The translations under genes were made by a program, and so were the position numbers. Positions 17,740-26,638 of a stretch of DNA of 64,000 bases are shown here, piece by piece. A model generated the notes under the pieces. That model did not search any database and was not told where the DNA came from. It was given only the letters and a program-made list of their open reading frames with translations. This DNA comes from an uncultured Gammaproteobacteria bacterium (GTDB lineage Bacteria > Pseudomonadota > Gammaproteobacteria > Pseudomonadales > Pseudohongiellaceae): positions 1 to 64,000 of the forward strand of contig CAJXIY010000002.1 of NCBI GenBank assembly GCA_913054495.1. The letters run 5' to 3'. How positions within the stretch are numbered: position 1 is the first letter of the stretch; the number at the start of each line of letters is the position of its first letter.

Positions 17740-18636
17740 TTACTGGGCGAACAGGTATTCCAGCAATGCCTTCTGTGAATGCATGCGATTCTCCGCTTCA
17801 TCCCAGACCACGCTATCGTCGCCGTCGAGTAACTCGGCGCTCACCTCTTCGCCGCGATGGGCTGGCAGGCAGTGCATGAACAGCGCCTCGGGATTCGCCA
17901 GAGACATCAGTTCGGCATCGACTTGGAACGCTGCGAACGCCGATTCACGCGCGCTTTGCTCTGCCTCTTGCCCCATGGACGCCCACACATCGGTCACCAC
18001 CAGATCGACATTCGTCACCGCCGCTGCAGGATCAACCGTGAGACTGACCCGAGACCGGTGTTTTTTCACCAGCTCGGCACTGGGCTCGAAGCCGGCCGGT
18101 GTGGCGATCGTGAGTTCAAAGTCGAAGGCCGCGGCTGCATTGATATAGGATTGGCACATATTATTGCCATCGCCAACCCAGGCGACCCTCTTGCCACCGA
18201 TATCGCCTCGGTGCTCGATGAAGGTCTGCACGTCGGCCAGCAGTTGGCAGGGATGGAAATCATCACTGAGGGCATTGATGACTGGAATCCGGGAATTCTC
18301 GGCAAAGCATCGCAGTTTGCTGTGTTCGTAGGTGCGGATGGCCACACAATCTACCATCCGCGACAGCACCCGGGCGCTGTCTTCGATCGGTTCTCCGCGC
18401 CCCAGCTGAGAGTCGGCGGGGGACAAGAACAGGGAAGATCCCCCCATCTGTGTCATCGCGACTTCGAAGGCGACTCGAGTCCGGGTGGAGGATTTATCAA
18501 AAATCATGCCCAGGGTCTTGCGCGCCTGGGTCTGGGCCAACTCTGGCTGCCGCTTCAGCTCCACGGCCCGGCGCACTATCGCCAACAGCTCGGCTGATGG
18601 TAAATCATCTAGGGTCAGGAAATGCTGTACAACCAT
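17740..18636 (-). CDS. argF: Ornithine carbamoyltransferase
   Basis: 298-residue enzyme of arginine synthesis: ornithine plus carbamoyl phosphate to citrulline, cytoplasmic trimer. The carbamoyl phosphate site SSTRTRVAFE, the HPCQLLAD block and the ornithine/catalytic loop HCLPAHRGEEV are all present. I use the ATG at 18636 (MVVQHFLTLDDL). The in-frame GTG at 18651 would add five residues but has its purine-rich stretch directly abutting it. It is divergent from the hydantoinase B gene (149 bp between). argG, the next enzyme in the pathway, lies 4 kb away on the other strand. Confidence 0.94.
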   Translation of the reverse strand: MVVQHFLTLDDLPSAELLAIVRRAVELKRQPELAQTQARKTLGMIFDKSSTRTRVAFEVAMTQMGGSSLFLSPADSQLGRGEPIEDSARVLSRMVDCVAIRTYEHSKLRCFAENSRIPVINALSDDFHPCQLLADVQTFIEHRGDIGGKRVAWVGDGNNMCQSYINAAAAFDFELTIATPAGFEPSAELVKKHRSRVSLTVDPAAAVTNVDLVVTDVWASMGQEAEQSARESAFAAFQVDAELMSLANPEALFMHCLPAHRGEEVSAELLDGDDSVVWDEAENRMHSQKALLEYLFAQ

Positions 18637-18785
18637 GATCTGTGGCTTCACCCTTCAATCTGTAAACAAAAAGGGTAGCTCGCGCTACCCATGAAAGATT
18701 ACTATTTTATCCACTTATGCAAGTGGGAGCAATTGTCATCTCGCCGGTCCGATAGCGGGCCGGGGTCTGGCACCGGAAAGCAGAC

Positions 18786-20399
18786 ATGAATCCAGTTCAG
18801 TTAAAGCTCTTTTCCAGCCGGGTCGGAGCCATTTGCGACGAAATGGGCCTGGTACTGCGCCGCACGGCGTTTTCACCCAATATCAAGGACCGGCTGGATT
18901 TCTCCTGTGCCTTGTTCGGCAGCAACGGTGAGCTGGTCGCTCAGGCGGCACACATACCAGTCCATCTCGGTAGCATGGCTTTCGTTATGGGCGACCTGGT
19001 GCGCCAGTGGGACTGGCAGCCAGGAGATATGGTAGTGCTGAATGACCCCTTTCTTGGCGGTACCCACTTGCCCGATGTCACCCTGATCGCACCGGTGTTC
19101 GAAGCAGGGGCTGGTACGCACGGGGCGACGCCACTGATCGGTTTCGTAGCGAACCGCGCCCATCACGCCAACATCGGCTGTGACACCCCTGGTTCCATGC
19201 CGGTGTCATCGACCCTGGCAGAAGAGGGGGTCATTATTGCGCCTACCTTGCTGCTGCGCGGCGAGCGAGTGCAGGGCACCGATATCCCATTGGCGGATTT
19301 ACAGGGCGAACAATTGAGTGGCGATTTCGCCGCCCAGGCCGGGGCTAACCGGGTCGGTGTGAGGCGCTTACAAGCCCTGGTTGCAAACATGGGATTTGCA
19401 GATTATCGAGCCGGGGTGCTGGAGCTGAATGCCTATGCAGACCGGATTACATTGGCTGTGATCGCGCAACTGCAGCCGGGCAAGTACCACTTCGAAGACT
19501 TCCTTGACGATGATGGCTGTGGGTCTGAAGGCATAAAATTGGCACTGTGCCTGACGCTTCAAGCCGACGGGGTGGAATTGGATCTGAGGGAATGCGCCCC
19601 GCAGGTGCCGGGTAATCTAAACTGCCCCGAGTCCGTAGCGGCCGCAGCCGCGTATTATTGCTTTCGATGCCTGATGCCGGAGGAGGCGCCTGCCTGTTCC
19701 GGCTTGTTTCGGCGCATAAAGCTCAAAACCCGTCCCGGTTCCATTATTAACGCGCGCCGGCCGGCTGCCGTCGCCGGTGGCAATGTTGAGACCTCGACCC
19801 GACTGGTAGACCTGGTATTCGGGGCGCTGGCCCAGGCCGCGCCAGAGCGAATACCCGCCGCCAGCCAGGGCACCATGAATAATATCGCCATGGGCTGTAT
19901 CGATGCCGACAGCGGCGAACGCTGGGATTACTACGAGACTCTGGCCGGGGGCATGGGAGCCGGCCCCGGCAATGACGGCCTGTCCGCAGTACACAGCCAC
20001 ATGACCAACACCTTGAATACGCCAATCGAGAGCCTGGAGATGCATTACCCACTGCGGGTGAGAAGTTATGCCCTGCGGCGGCATAGCGGGGGCGCCGGCG
20101 AACATCAGGGCGGGGATGGCGTCAGCAGAGAGTACGAGTTTTTAAGCTCGACACGCCTGAGCCTGATAAGCGAACGTCGTCGCTATGCGCCCTGGGGGCT
20201 TGGAGGTGGCAAGCCCGGTGAGCAGGGACTGAATTTGCTGAATGGCGAGGTACTGCCGGGGAAATGTACAGTCGATGTCGAGGCCGGCGATCGCCTCACT
20301 ATTCACACTCCTGGTGGCGGTGGCTGGGGCAGAAAATCGAGCAAAAGTTCGGCAGCGACTTCTAGCTCGAAATCTGCCGGGTCCCAGGCATCGAGGTAG
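18786..20399 (+). CDS. Hydantoinase B / 5-oxoprolinase beta-like protein
   Basis: 537-residue protein of the HyuB/OplaH beta family, whose members take part in ATP-dependent or independent opening of hydantoin or 5-oxoproline rings and in acetone-type carboxylases. Family blocks are visible: LRRTAFSPNIKDRLDFSCALF at the start of the fold, LNDPFLGGTHLPDV, GFVANRAHHANIG, and the glycine-rich IHTPGGGGWGRK near the end. The last 20 residues are serine-rich. The usual ATPase partner HyuA is not next to it, and the gene stands alone between argF and grxD, so its substrate cannot be inferred from context. Confidence 0.85.
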   Translation: MNPVQLKLFSSRVGAICDEMGLVLRRTAFSPNIKDRLDFSCALFGSNGELVAQAAHIPVHLGSMAFVMGDLVRQWDWQPGDMVVLNDPFLGGTHLPDVTLIAPVFEAGAGTHGATPLIGFVANRAHHANIGCDTPGSMPVSSTLAEEGVIIAPTLLLRGERVQGTDIPLADLQGEQLSGDFAAQAGANRVGVRRLQALVANMGFADYRAGVLELNAYADRITLAVIAQLQPGKYHFEDFLDDDGCGSEGIKLALCLTLQADGVELDLRECAPQVPGNLNCPESVAAAAAYYCFRCLMPEEAPACSGLFRRIKLKTRPGSIINARRPAAVAGGNVETSTRLVDLVFGALAQAAPERIPAASQGTMNNIAMGCIDADSGERWDYYETLAGGMGAGPGNDGLSAVHSHMTNTLNTPIESLEMHYPLRVRSYALRRHSGGAGEHQGGDGVSREYEFLSSTRLSLISERRRYAPWGLGGGKPGEQGLNLLNGEVLPGKCTVDVEAGDRLTIHTPGGGGWGRKSSKSSAATSSSKSAGSQASR

Positions 20400-20524
20400 T
20401 TCTCCCTGCACTTTCTCCGTGCACTTTAGCTGACAAACCCCAGAGCACCAGTGTAAACTTACACACTGGGTCGCTTGAGATAAGTCATAAAGCCCGCTTT
20501 TACCGAACAGAGAGGCCGTATTTC

Positions 20525-20860
20525 ATGAGTACCGAAGAAACGATCAAAGAGCAAATAGATTCCAATAGCATACTGCTTTATATGAAGGGGAACCCGGAGC
20601 AACCTCAATGCGGCTTTTCAGCCCAGGTTACCCAGATGCTTATGCAGTGCGGCAAACGCTTCGCCTATGTGGATATTCTCAGTAATCCGGAGATCAGGGT
20701 AACGCTGCCCAAGGTTTCCAATTGGCCTACTTTTCCCCAGTTGTATATCGATGGCGAGTTGGTCGGTGGTTGCGATATCGTCACCGAGATGTTTGAGAAA
20801 GGTGAACTGCAACCCCTGGTTGAAGGTGCGGGTGCGGGTGGTGAGCAGAGCGAAGAATAA
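20525..20860 (+). CDS. grxD: Monothiol glutaredoxin, Grx4/GrxD type
   Basis: 111-residue cytoplasmic monothiol glutaredoxin that binds a [2Fe-2S] cluster with glutathione (often paired with BolA) and shuttles clusters in iron homeostasis. The CGFS active site starts at Cys29, in the context KGNPEQPQCGFS. The glutathione-binding blocks WPTFPQLYIDGE and GGCDIVTEM follow. Length and motifs match E. coli Grx4; the last 12 residues are a Gly/Glu tail. An intrinsic terminator follows at 20938-20971. Confidence 0.95.
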   Translation: MSTEETIKEQIDSNSILLYMKGNPEQPQCGFSAQVTQMLMQCGKRFAYVDILSNPEIRVTLPKVSNWPTFPQLYIDGELVGGCDIVTEMFEKGELQPLVEGAGAGGEQSEE

Positions 20861-20937
20861 ACGCGGCGGGCAATTCAATAATATCTGGCGCTGAAAATTT
20901 TAAGGCGTCAGTTCTCACAGATTAATTAGTCTCAAGA

Positions 20938-20971
20938 AATCCAGAGTCGAAAACTCGGCTCTGGATTTTTA
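20938..20971 (+). terminator. Rho-independent terminator after grxD
   Basis: AAATCCAGAG and CTCTGGATTTT form a 10-bp stem around a loop that has its own partial pairing (TCGAAAACTCGG), followed by T residues. The stem also reads as a terminator in the opposite direction because it begins with A residues, so it may serve rnt-pyrC too. Confidence 0.8.
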
Positions 20972-21003
20972 GGTGTTTGAAGCGGGCATTTACCGTTGGC
21001 CTG

Positions 21004-21645
21004 CTAGCTCAGAGGCCAGCCGCCGAGATCCCGCCATTTGTTGACGATCTTGCAGAATAGTTCGGCTGTCTTTTCGGCGTCATACCGGGCCGAGTGGGCT
21101 TGGCTGTCATCGAATTCCATTCCTGCGGCATCACAGGCTCGTGCCAACACCGTCTGTCCGAATGCCAGTCCGGCCAGGCTTGCGGTATCGAAGCTTGAGA
21201 ATGGATGAAATGGATTGCGTTTGAGCTTGTGTCTCTCACTTGCGGCGTTAACGAAGCCGTGGTCGAAGTGTGCGTTGTGACCCACCAGGATTGCCCGCCG
21301 GCACTGATTTGCTTTCGTGGCATCGCGCACGATTTTGAACAGGGTCTGGAACACCTCCTTTTCGGTACGGGCGATTCGCAGTGGATGATAGGGGTCTATG
21401 CCGGTGAACTTCAACGCTGCCGCTTCGATGTTGGCGCCGTCGAAGGGGATAATGCGATGAAAGTAAGTCTGTTCTATGCCGAGAATACCCTTCTCATCCA
21501 TGCTCAAAATTACGGCTGCAATTTCGAGGATGGCATCGGTCTGGCAATTGAATCCTCCGGTTTCAACATCGATAACAACCGGCATGTAGGTGCGGAAGCG
21601 ATCTGTAAGCAGGTTTAAACCGGATTCGGCATCGTCATGCATCAT
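21004..21645 (-). CDS. rnt: Ribonuclease T
   Basis: 213-residue DEDDh 3'-5' exoribonuclease that trims tRNA 3' ends and stable RNAs. Exo I is VIDVETGGF (Asp and Glu), Exo II is [11 protein letters not shown], Exo III is [13 protein letters not shown] with catalytic His and Asp. The basic patch needed for substrate binding is expected in the C-terminal region but was not mapped. Its start overlaps the end of pyrC by four bases (ATGA), so the two are translationally coupled; the same pairing is known in Pseudomonas. Confidence 0.94.
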   Translation of the reverse strand: MMHDDAESGLNLLTDRFRTYMPVVIDVETGGFNCQTDAILEIAAVILSMDEKGILGIEQTYFHRIIPFDGANIEAAALKFTGIDPYHPLRIARTEKEVFQTLFKIVRDATKANQCRRAILVGHNAHFDHGFVNAASERHKLKRNPFHPFSSFDTASLAGLAFGQTVLARACDAAGMEFDDSQAHSARYDAEKTAELFCKIVNKWRDLGGWPLS

Positions 21646-22688
21646 GATTCATCCGCTACTAACCAGCGCAGTTTTTCGCCGGCACAGATAGGTACTACCA
21701 CTTCGCTTCCAAAGGTATATTTCTCAGCCATTGTCCAGTCTGTCCTGTGCAGGGTAATGCGGCCTCGATTGCGTGGCAGCCCATAAAAATCCGCGCCGAA
21801 GAAACTGGCGAATCCTTCCAGTTTGTCCAGCGCGTGATTCTGTTCGAATACCTGGGTATACAACTCCAGGGCCGCCGGAGCGGAGTATATACCGGCACAG
21901 GCACAGGCATTTTCTTTCGACTGTCTACTGTGGGGCGCCGAATCGGTGCCGAGGAAAAATTTCGGATTGCCGCTGATGGCGGCCTCTATTAACGCCCGCT
22001 GATGGCTGTCGCGCTTCAAGATTGGCAGGCAGTAAAAATGAGGTCTGACCCCTCCTGCCAGTAAATGATTGCGGTTATAGAGCAGATGATGAACAGTAAT
22101 GGTGGCCGCGACTGATTCTGACTGTTGCTTGACGAACTCTACGGCCTCACTGGTGGTGATATGTTCGAGCACCAGTTTCAGCCTTGGATAGCGGACCAAT
22201 AATGGTTGCAATATGGTGTCGATGAACACCCGCTCGCGATCGAATATATCGACCGTGGCGGCTGTCGACTCACCGTGCACCAACAGCGGCATCCCGATTT
22301 CTTCCATGCGCTCCAGCACCGGATACACATTGTCGATGGTGGTAACACCGTTCGCAGAGTTTGTGGTGGCGCCTGCGGGATAGTACTTCACGGCTACCAT
22401 GGATGACTCCAAATTGGCCGCATTGATCTCATCGAGGGGCAGGGTGTCGGTGAGGTACAAGGTCATCAATGGCTGGAAGTTGCTCCCCGCCGGTACCGCC
22501 TGCAGAATTCGATCCCGATAAGCTAGGGCCTGTTCCACCGTGGTCACCGGCGTTCGCAGATTGGGCATGACGATCCCACGTCCGAATGTCCTGGCGCTGT
22601 GAGGAACAGTCGTCAGCAATAATTCTTCATCTCGCAGGTGAAGATGCCAGTCATCTGGTCGCGTCAGACTTATTTTTTCTGAATCCAT
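21642..22688 (-). CDS. pyrC: Dihydroorotase
   Basis: 348-residue zinc enzyme of de novo pyrimidine synthesis, converting carbamoyl aspartate to dihydroorotate. The metal motif DDWHLHLRD, the carbamylated lysine region VAVKYYPAG, the later histidines in LVHGE and VLEHIT, and the catalytic Asp in FLGTDSAPH are all intact. This is the class II (E. coli PyrC) type. It is divergent from argG and is followed by rnt with a four-base overlap. Confidence 0.95.
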   Translation of the reverse strand: MDSEKISLTRPDDWHLHLRDEELLLTTVPHSARTFGRGIVMPNLRTPVTTVEQALAYRDRILQAVPAGSNFQPLMTLYLTDTLPLDEINAANLESSMVAVKYYPAGATTNSANGVTTIDNVYPVLERMEEIGMPLLVHGESTAATVDIFDRERVFIDTILQPLLVRYPRLKLVLEHITTSEAVEFVKQQSESVAATITVHHLLYNRNHLLAGGVRPHFYCLPILKRDSHQRALIEAAISGNPKFFLGTDSAPHSRQSKENACACAGIYSAPAALELYTQVFEQNHALDKLEGFASFFGADFYGLPRNRGRITLHRTDWTMAEKYTFGSEVVVPICAGEKLRWLVADES

Positions 22689-22896
22689 CGGCGCTACGTG
22701 GTTATGGAAAGAAGGCCTATTGTAACGGAATAAGGAATTGAGCTGAATTAAGGAATTAGCTTATTCCCCACCTGCGATGATGCTAGACTACGCCTCTTTT
22801 TTTTCAGCAGTGCGCCGCCTGGGCGCGGCCGGACCTCCATACAGGCTGAGGTCGTCACGGTTGACGAGTCATCATCGAATCCATGGGAGTGAAAAG

Positions 22897-24108
22897 ATGG
22901 CAGAGATACGCAAGGTAGTCTTGGCCTATTCTGGAGGTCTGGATACGTCCGTTATCGCGAAATGGTTGCAACAAACCTACGACTGTGAGGTGGTGACTTT
23001 CACGGCAGACATCGGCCAAGGGGAAGAAGTCGAACCGGCGCGGGCGAAAGCAGAAGCGATGGGTATCAAGGAAATCCACATCGAAGATCTGCGTGAAGAA
23101 TTTGTTCGCGATTTCGTCAATCCCATGTTCCGGGCTAATGCCTTGTATGAGGGAGAGTATCTGCTGGGCACCGCGATTGCCCGGCCCCTGATTGCCAAAC
23201 GCCTGGTAGAGATCGCGAAGGAAACCGGTGCCGATGCGATCTCTCATGGTGCCACCGGCAAAGGCAATGACCAGGTCAGATTCGAGTTGGGTGCCTATGC
23301 CTTAAGCCCTTCGGTTAAGGTGATCGCGCCGTGGCGGGAGTGGGACCTGACCTCACGAGATCGCCTGCTGGCATACTGTGACGAACATGGGATTTCCGTG
23401 GAAAAGAAAATAGGTAACAAATCCCCCTATTCCATGGATGCTAATTTGCTCCATATTTCTTACGAAGGCGATATCCTCGAAGACCCGGCGCGGGAACCGG
23501 AGGCGTCGATGTGGTTGTGGACAGTCGCACCGGAAGCTGCACCCGATACCCCGACCTACATTGAATTGACCTACGCCAGGGGTGACATTACCGCCATCGA
23601 CGGTGAGGCGATGCCGCCAGCAACCTTGCTGGCCGCTCTCAACAGGATCGGTGGTGCCAATGGTATCGGCCGGGCCGATATCGTGGAGAATCGCTATGTC
23701 GGCATGAAAGCCCGCGGCTGTTATGAGACACCGGGTGGGACCATCATGTTGAAGGCCCATCGCGCCGTCGAGTCCCTGACCCTCGATCGAGAGTTGGCAC
23801 ATCTGAAAGACGAATTGATGCCGCGTTATGCCTCGCTGGTCTACAACGGGTATTGGTGGTCGCCGGAGCGGGTCGCGTTGCAGGCGCTTATCGATGCTTC
23901 CCAGGAGCATGTCAATGGCAAGGTGCGCCTAAAACTGTACAAGGGCAATGTTACCGTCATCGGCAGAGAATCTGACGACTCATTGTACGATGAGAAAACC
24001 GTGACCTTCGAGGATGACGCTGGCTCCTATGATCAAGCCGACGCCGGTGGATTTATCAAGCTGAACGCCCTCAGACTCAGAATCGCCGCACTCAAGCGCG
24101 GGAAATAG
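22897..24108 (+). CDS. argG: Argininosuccinate synthase
   Basis: 403-residue enzyme joining citrulline and aspartate with ATP. The PP-motif [18 protein letters not shown] is at the N-terminus, and [17 protein letters not shown] is the citrulline/aspartate site. The correct start is the ATG at 22897, preceded by GGGAG with eight bases spacing; the 40 in-frame codons upstream are not part of the family. A 78-bp gap separates it from the convergent nth gene. Confidence 0.95.
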   Translation: MAEIRKVVLAYSGGLDTSVIAKWLQQTYDCEVVTFTADIGQGEEVEPARAKAEAMGIKEIHIEDLREEFVRDFVNPMFRANALYEGEYLLGTAIARPLIAKRLVEIAKETGADAISHGATGKGNDQVRFELGAYALSPSVKVIAPWREWDLTSRDRLLAYCDEHGISVEKKIGNKSPYSMDANLLHISYEGDILEDPAREPEASMWLWTVAPEAAPDTPTYIELTYARGDITAIDGEAMPPATLLAALNRIGGANGIGRADIVENRYVGMKARGCYETPGGTIMLKAHRAVESLTLDRELAHLKDELMPRYASLVYNGYWWSPERVALQALIDASQEHVNGKVRLKLYKGNVTVIGRESDDSLYDEKTVTFEDDAGSYDQADAGGFIKLNALRLRIAALKRGK

Positions 24109-24186
24109 GCGCCCTAGCAGGCTGTCGTTGTGAGTTGGAGTTGTCAGCGGGACATCGAGCACTCAGGTTGCTTGCAACTCGGGCGG

Positions 24187-24822
24187 CTACGGTGATGTCT
24201 TCTTCCTGTATTCACACAGATCCTCGATGACACAGGCGCTGCATCGTGGCGTGCGCGCCAGGCAGATGTAGCGGCCATGTAAAATTAACCAGTGATGCGC
24301 GTCCAGTAAAAATTCTGCCGGCACCAGTTTTAGCAGGCGTTTCTCTACCTCGATCACGTTTTTCCCCGGGGCGATGCCGGTACGATTCGAGACTCGAAAG
24401 ATATGGGTATCGACCGCCATGGCCAGCTGCCCGAAGGCGGTGTTCAGTACCACGTTTGCGGTTTTTCTACCCACTCCCGGCAAGGCTTCTAAGGCCTCCC
24501 GCGTATTCGGCACTATGCTGTGGTGCCTGTCGACGAGCATGGCGCAGGTCTTGATGATGTTTTCTGCCTTGGTATTAAACAAGCCGATAGTCTTTATATA
24601 GGGTTTCAGTCCAGTTACCCCGAGCGCATGAATTGCCGCGGGGGTGTTGGCGATCTTGTAGAGTTTATCAGTCGCCTTATTGACGCTGACATCGGTAGCC
24701 TGTGCCGACAGGATGACAGAGATTAATAATTCAAAGGTGCTGTGGTGTTTGAGTTCGGTCGTCGGTGTTGGATTCTCGTCGCGAAGCCGGTTAAAGATGG
24801 CCGTTCTTTTTTCCTTGTTCAT
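24187..24822 (-). CDS. nth: Endonuclease III
   Basis: 211-residue DNA glycosylase/AP lyase for oxidised pyrimidines. The helix-hairpin-helix LPGVGRKTANVVLN contains the catalytic lysine, VDTHIFR the catalytic aspartate, and the C-terminus has the four-cysteine [4Fe-4S] loop with spacing C-x6-C-x2-C-x5-C. It overlaps rnfE by four bases, which is the usual end of the rnf operon in gammaproteobacteria. Confidence 0.95.
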   Translation of the reverse strand: MNKEKRTAIFNRLRDENPTPTTELKHHSTFELLISVILSAQATDVSVNKATDKLYKIANTPAAIHALGVTGLKPYIKTIGLFNTKAENIIKTCAMLVDRHHSIVPNTREALEALPGVGRKTANVVLNTAFGQLAMAVDTHIFRVSNRTGIAPGKNVIEVEKRLLKLVPAEFLLDAHHWLILHGRYICLARTPRCSACVIEDLCEYRKKTSP

Positions 24823-25523
24823 AGTCTGCCTGTTACCCGCGCGCGTTGAATCGGCTCAATGTCCGTAGCCGCTGTATTTTCCTTGAGTTTGTTATCGATC
24901 AGATTTTTACCGGCAATTAACAATCCCAGCAAGATAAATGCAGCGGGCAGCAGCGAGGCAAAATCGGACACTTCGCTGGCGCTGGAATTTTCAGAGATCA
25001 CGGCTGCGGCTCGGTAAGCGGGCAGCAACAGCTGCCAATCGGCCATCAAGGCGCCGCTGCCAATAAACTCCCGCAGGCTCGACAGCGCGACAATTGCCAC
25101 AATAAATCCCGAGCCCGTTAGGGCTGCATCCTTTAACGTGCTGCGCCAGTGATGATTAATCGCGTGTACTTCCAATCGAATCAGCACTGCGAAGTTACAG
25201 CAGATAAGCGGAATGTAGATACCCAGTTCCCTGTGCAGGGGAGAGTAGAACCATTGCAGCAGACTATCCAGGACCGTGGTATAGCTTGCGGTGATTAGGA
25301 GGTACCAGGTGAAGCGCCATCTCTGATTAATCTTGGTTCTCAGCGTCGATACCGTAACACTGGATAGCAACATGACCAGTGCCGTGCTAATGCCGAGTCC
25401 CAGGCCATTCACCAGCGTTGTCGATATGGCCAGGACCGGACTCAGACCCAATAGTTGAACCAGCACAGGATTGTTAGTCCACGGGGAAGAAGCCCGGCTC
25501 GAATTAAACTGCAACTCGCTCAC
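24819..25523 (-). CDS. rnfE: Rnf complex subunit RnfE, lacking the membrane Fe-S cysteines
   Basis: 234-residue polytopic inner-membrane subunit of the Rnf/Rsx ion-pumping ferredoxin:NAD oxidoreductase. The GTG start at 25523 has GGAGGT eight bases upstream and overlaps the rnfD stop by four bases. Family blocks are clear: NNPVLVQLLGL, LGLGISTALV, RELGIYIPLI, SLREFIGSGAL and IAGKNLIDNKL. In canonical RnfE the motifs read LGLCP and TNC; here they read LGLSP (Ser28) and CNF (Phe111), so both cluster-ligating cysteines are gone, although Cys108-Cys109 stand just before. The operon has no rnfG between D and E. The gene itself is intact and not obviously decaying. Confidence 0.88.
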   Translation of the reverse strand: MSELQFNSSRASSPWTNNPVLVQLLGLSPVLAISTTLVNGLGLGISTALVMLLSSVTVSTLRTKINQRWRFTWYLLITASYTTVLDSLLQWFYSPLHRELGIYIPLICCNFAVLIRLEVHAINHHWRSTLKDAALTGSGFIVAIVALSSLREFIGSGALMADWQLLLPAYRAAAVISENSSASEVSDFASLLPAAFILLGLLIAGKNLIDNKLKENTAATDIEPIQRARVTGRL

Positions 25524-26638
25524 GGCTCCACCTCCGTAGTCGGGACCGACCTGGATTTTTTCCCATGGCCGTAGATGCGCGGCCGGCATAAGTAATCCAG
25601 TGCCGGGGCACAAAAATTTCCCAACAGCACGGCGAAGGCAATGGAGTCCAGATAACTGCCCCAGACGCGAATGCCGTAGATGGCAAGGCCGATGATGATG
25701 CCGTAGTAGATCTTTCCTCTTACTGTGGTGGCGGCACTTACGGGATCGGTGGCGATAAAGAATGCGCCTATCATGGTGGCGCTGCCAAAAAGATGGAGGT
25801 AGGGAGTGCCGTATATGGCGGAACTGTCGGGCGCGTAGAACAGCGTCGACATCATCGTGACCGTGGCGATGATCGCGCAGGGAATATGCCAGCTAATGAT
25901 GCGTTTATAGATCAGGAACAGGCCGCCGCAGAGATATCCCATGTTGACCAGTTCCCAGGCTGCTCCCGAATCCCGGCTGAACAGGGAGACGCCGGCATCC
26001 CATGCCGCCAACAGGGCGCTGGTGCCGGCCATTTGAAACTCGATCAGTGGAGTCGCCATGGCGAGGCCATCTATGCTGTCCGGGCTGGACATCTGGGCGC
26101 TGCCAAAAACCGGCATGCTGACCATGAGGCTCTGCCTCAAGCCCGCCAGGCTGAATGCCGAAAAACTGCTGCCGTCGACGAGGACGTCATTGGGAATATG
26201 CCAGCTGGTCATTTCCACAGGGAATGACAGCAGCAGTAGCACATAGCCGCACATGGCAGGATTAAACAGGTTCTGACCCAGACCGCCATAGATATGTTTG
26301 GCGATAACGATCGCGAAAAATATACCCATAGCCACCAGCCACCAGGAAGCGCCTGGGGGCATCGCTATGCCAAACAGTACGGCGGTGACCAGGGCGCTGT
26401 TGTCGGACAGGTGCAGGCGTATATCCCTGCCCCGGAGTTTCAGGGCGCAGGCTTCGAGAACTATCGCCATGCTCGCCGCCAGCATGATGTTGATCAGCAC
26501 GCCGAATCCGAAATACCAGGTTGCGGTGGCCACACCTGGAATGCAGGCGGCAATAACCAGTAACATCAGCCTGCCGGTACTGCGCTGGCTGTGCTGCATT
26601 GGTGAACTGATGACGATGGCCGAGGGCTGGGTTTGCAT
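25520..26638 (-). CDS. rnfD: Rnf complex subunit RnfD
   Basis: 372-residue membrane subunit that carries a covalently bound FMN in other Rnf complexes. Recognisable blocks include GGLGQNLFNPAMCGYV, LSFPVEMTSW, FGSATMIGAFFIATDPVSA and CRPRIYGHGKKS. The flavinylation region reads D190-G-L-A-M-A-T196-P-L, where canonical proteins have Ser or Thr at the position of Ala193; the acceptor Thr196 is kept. The stop overlaps the rnfE start by four bases, so rnfG, normally placed here, is missing. The start ATG immediately follows the rnfC stop. Confidence 0.9.
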   Translation of the reverse strand: MQTQPSAIVISSPMQHSQRSTGRLMLLVIAACIPGVATATWYFGFGVLINIMLAASMAIVLEACALKLRGRDIRLHLSDNSALVTAVLFGIAMPPGASWWLVAMGIFFAIVIAKHIYGGLGQNLFNPAMCGYVLLLLSFPVEMTSWHIPNDVLVDGSSFSAFSLAGLRQSLMVSMPVFGSAQMSSPDSIDGLAMATPLIEFQMAGTSALLAAWDAGVSLFSRDSGAAWELVNMGYLCGGLFLIYKRIISWHIPCAIIATVTMMSTLFYAPDSSAIYGTPYLHLFGSATMIGAFFIATDPVSAATTVRGKIYYGIIIGLAIYGIRVWGSYLDSIAFAVLLGNFCAPALDYLCRPRIYGHGKKSRSVPTTEVEP

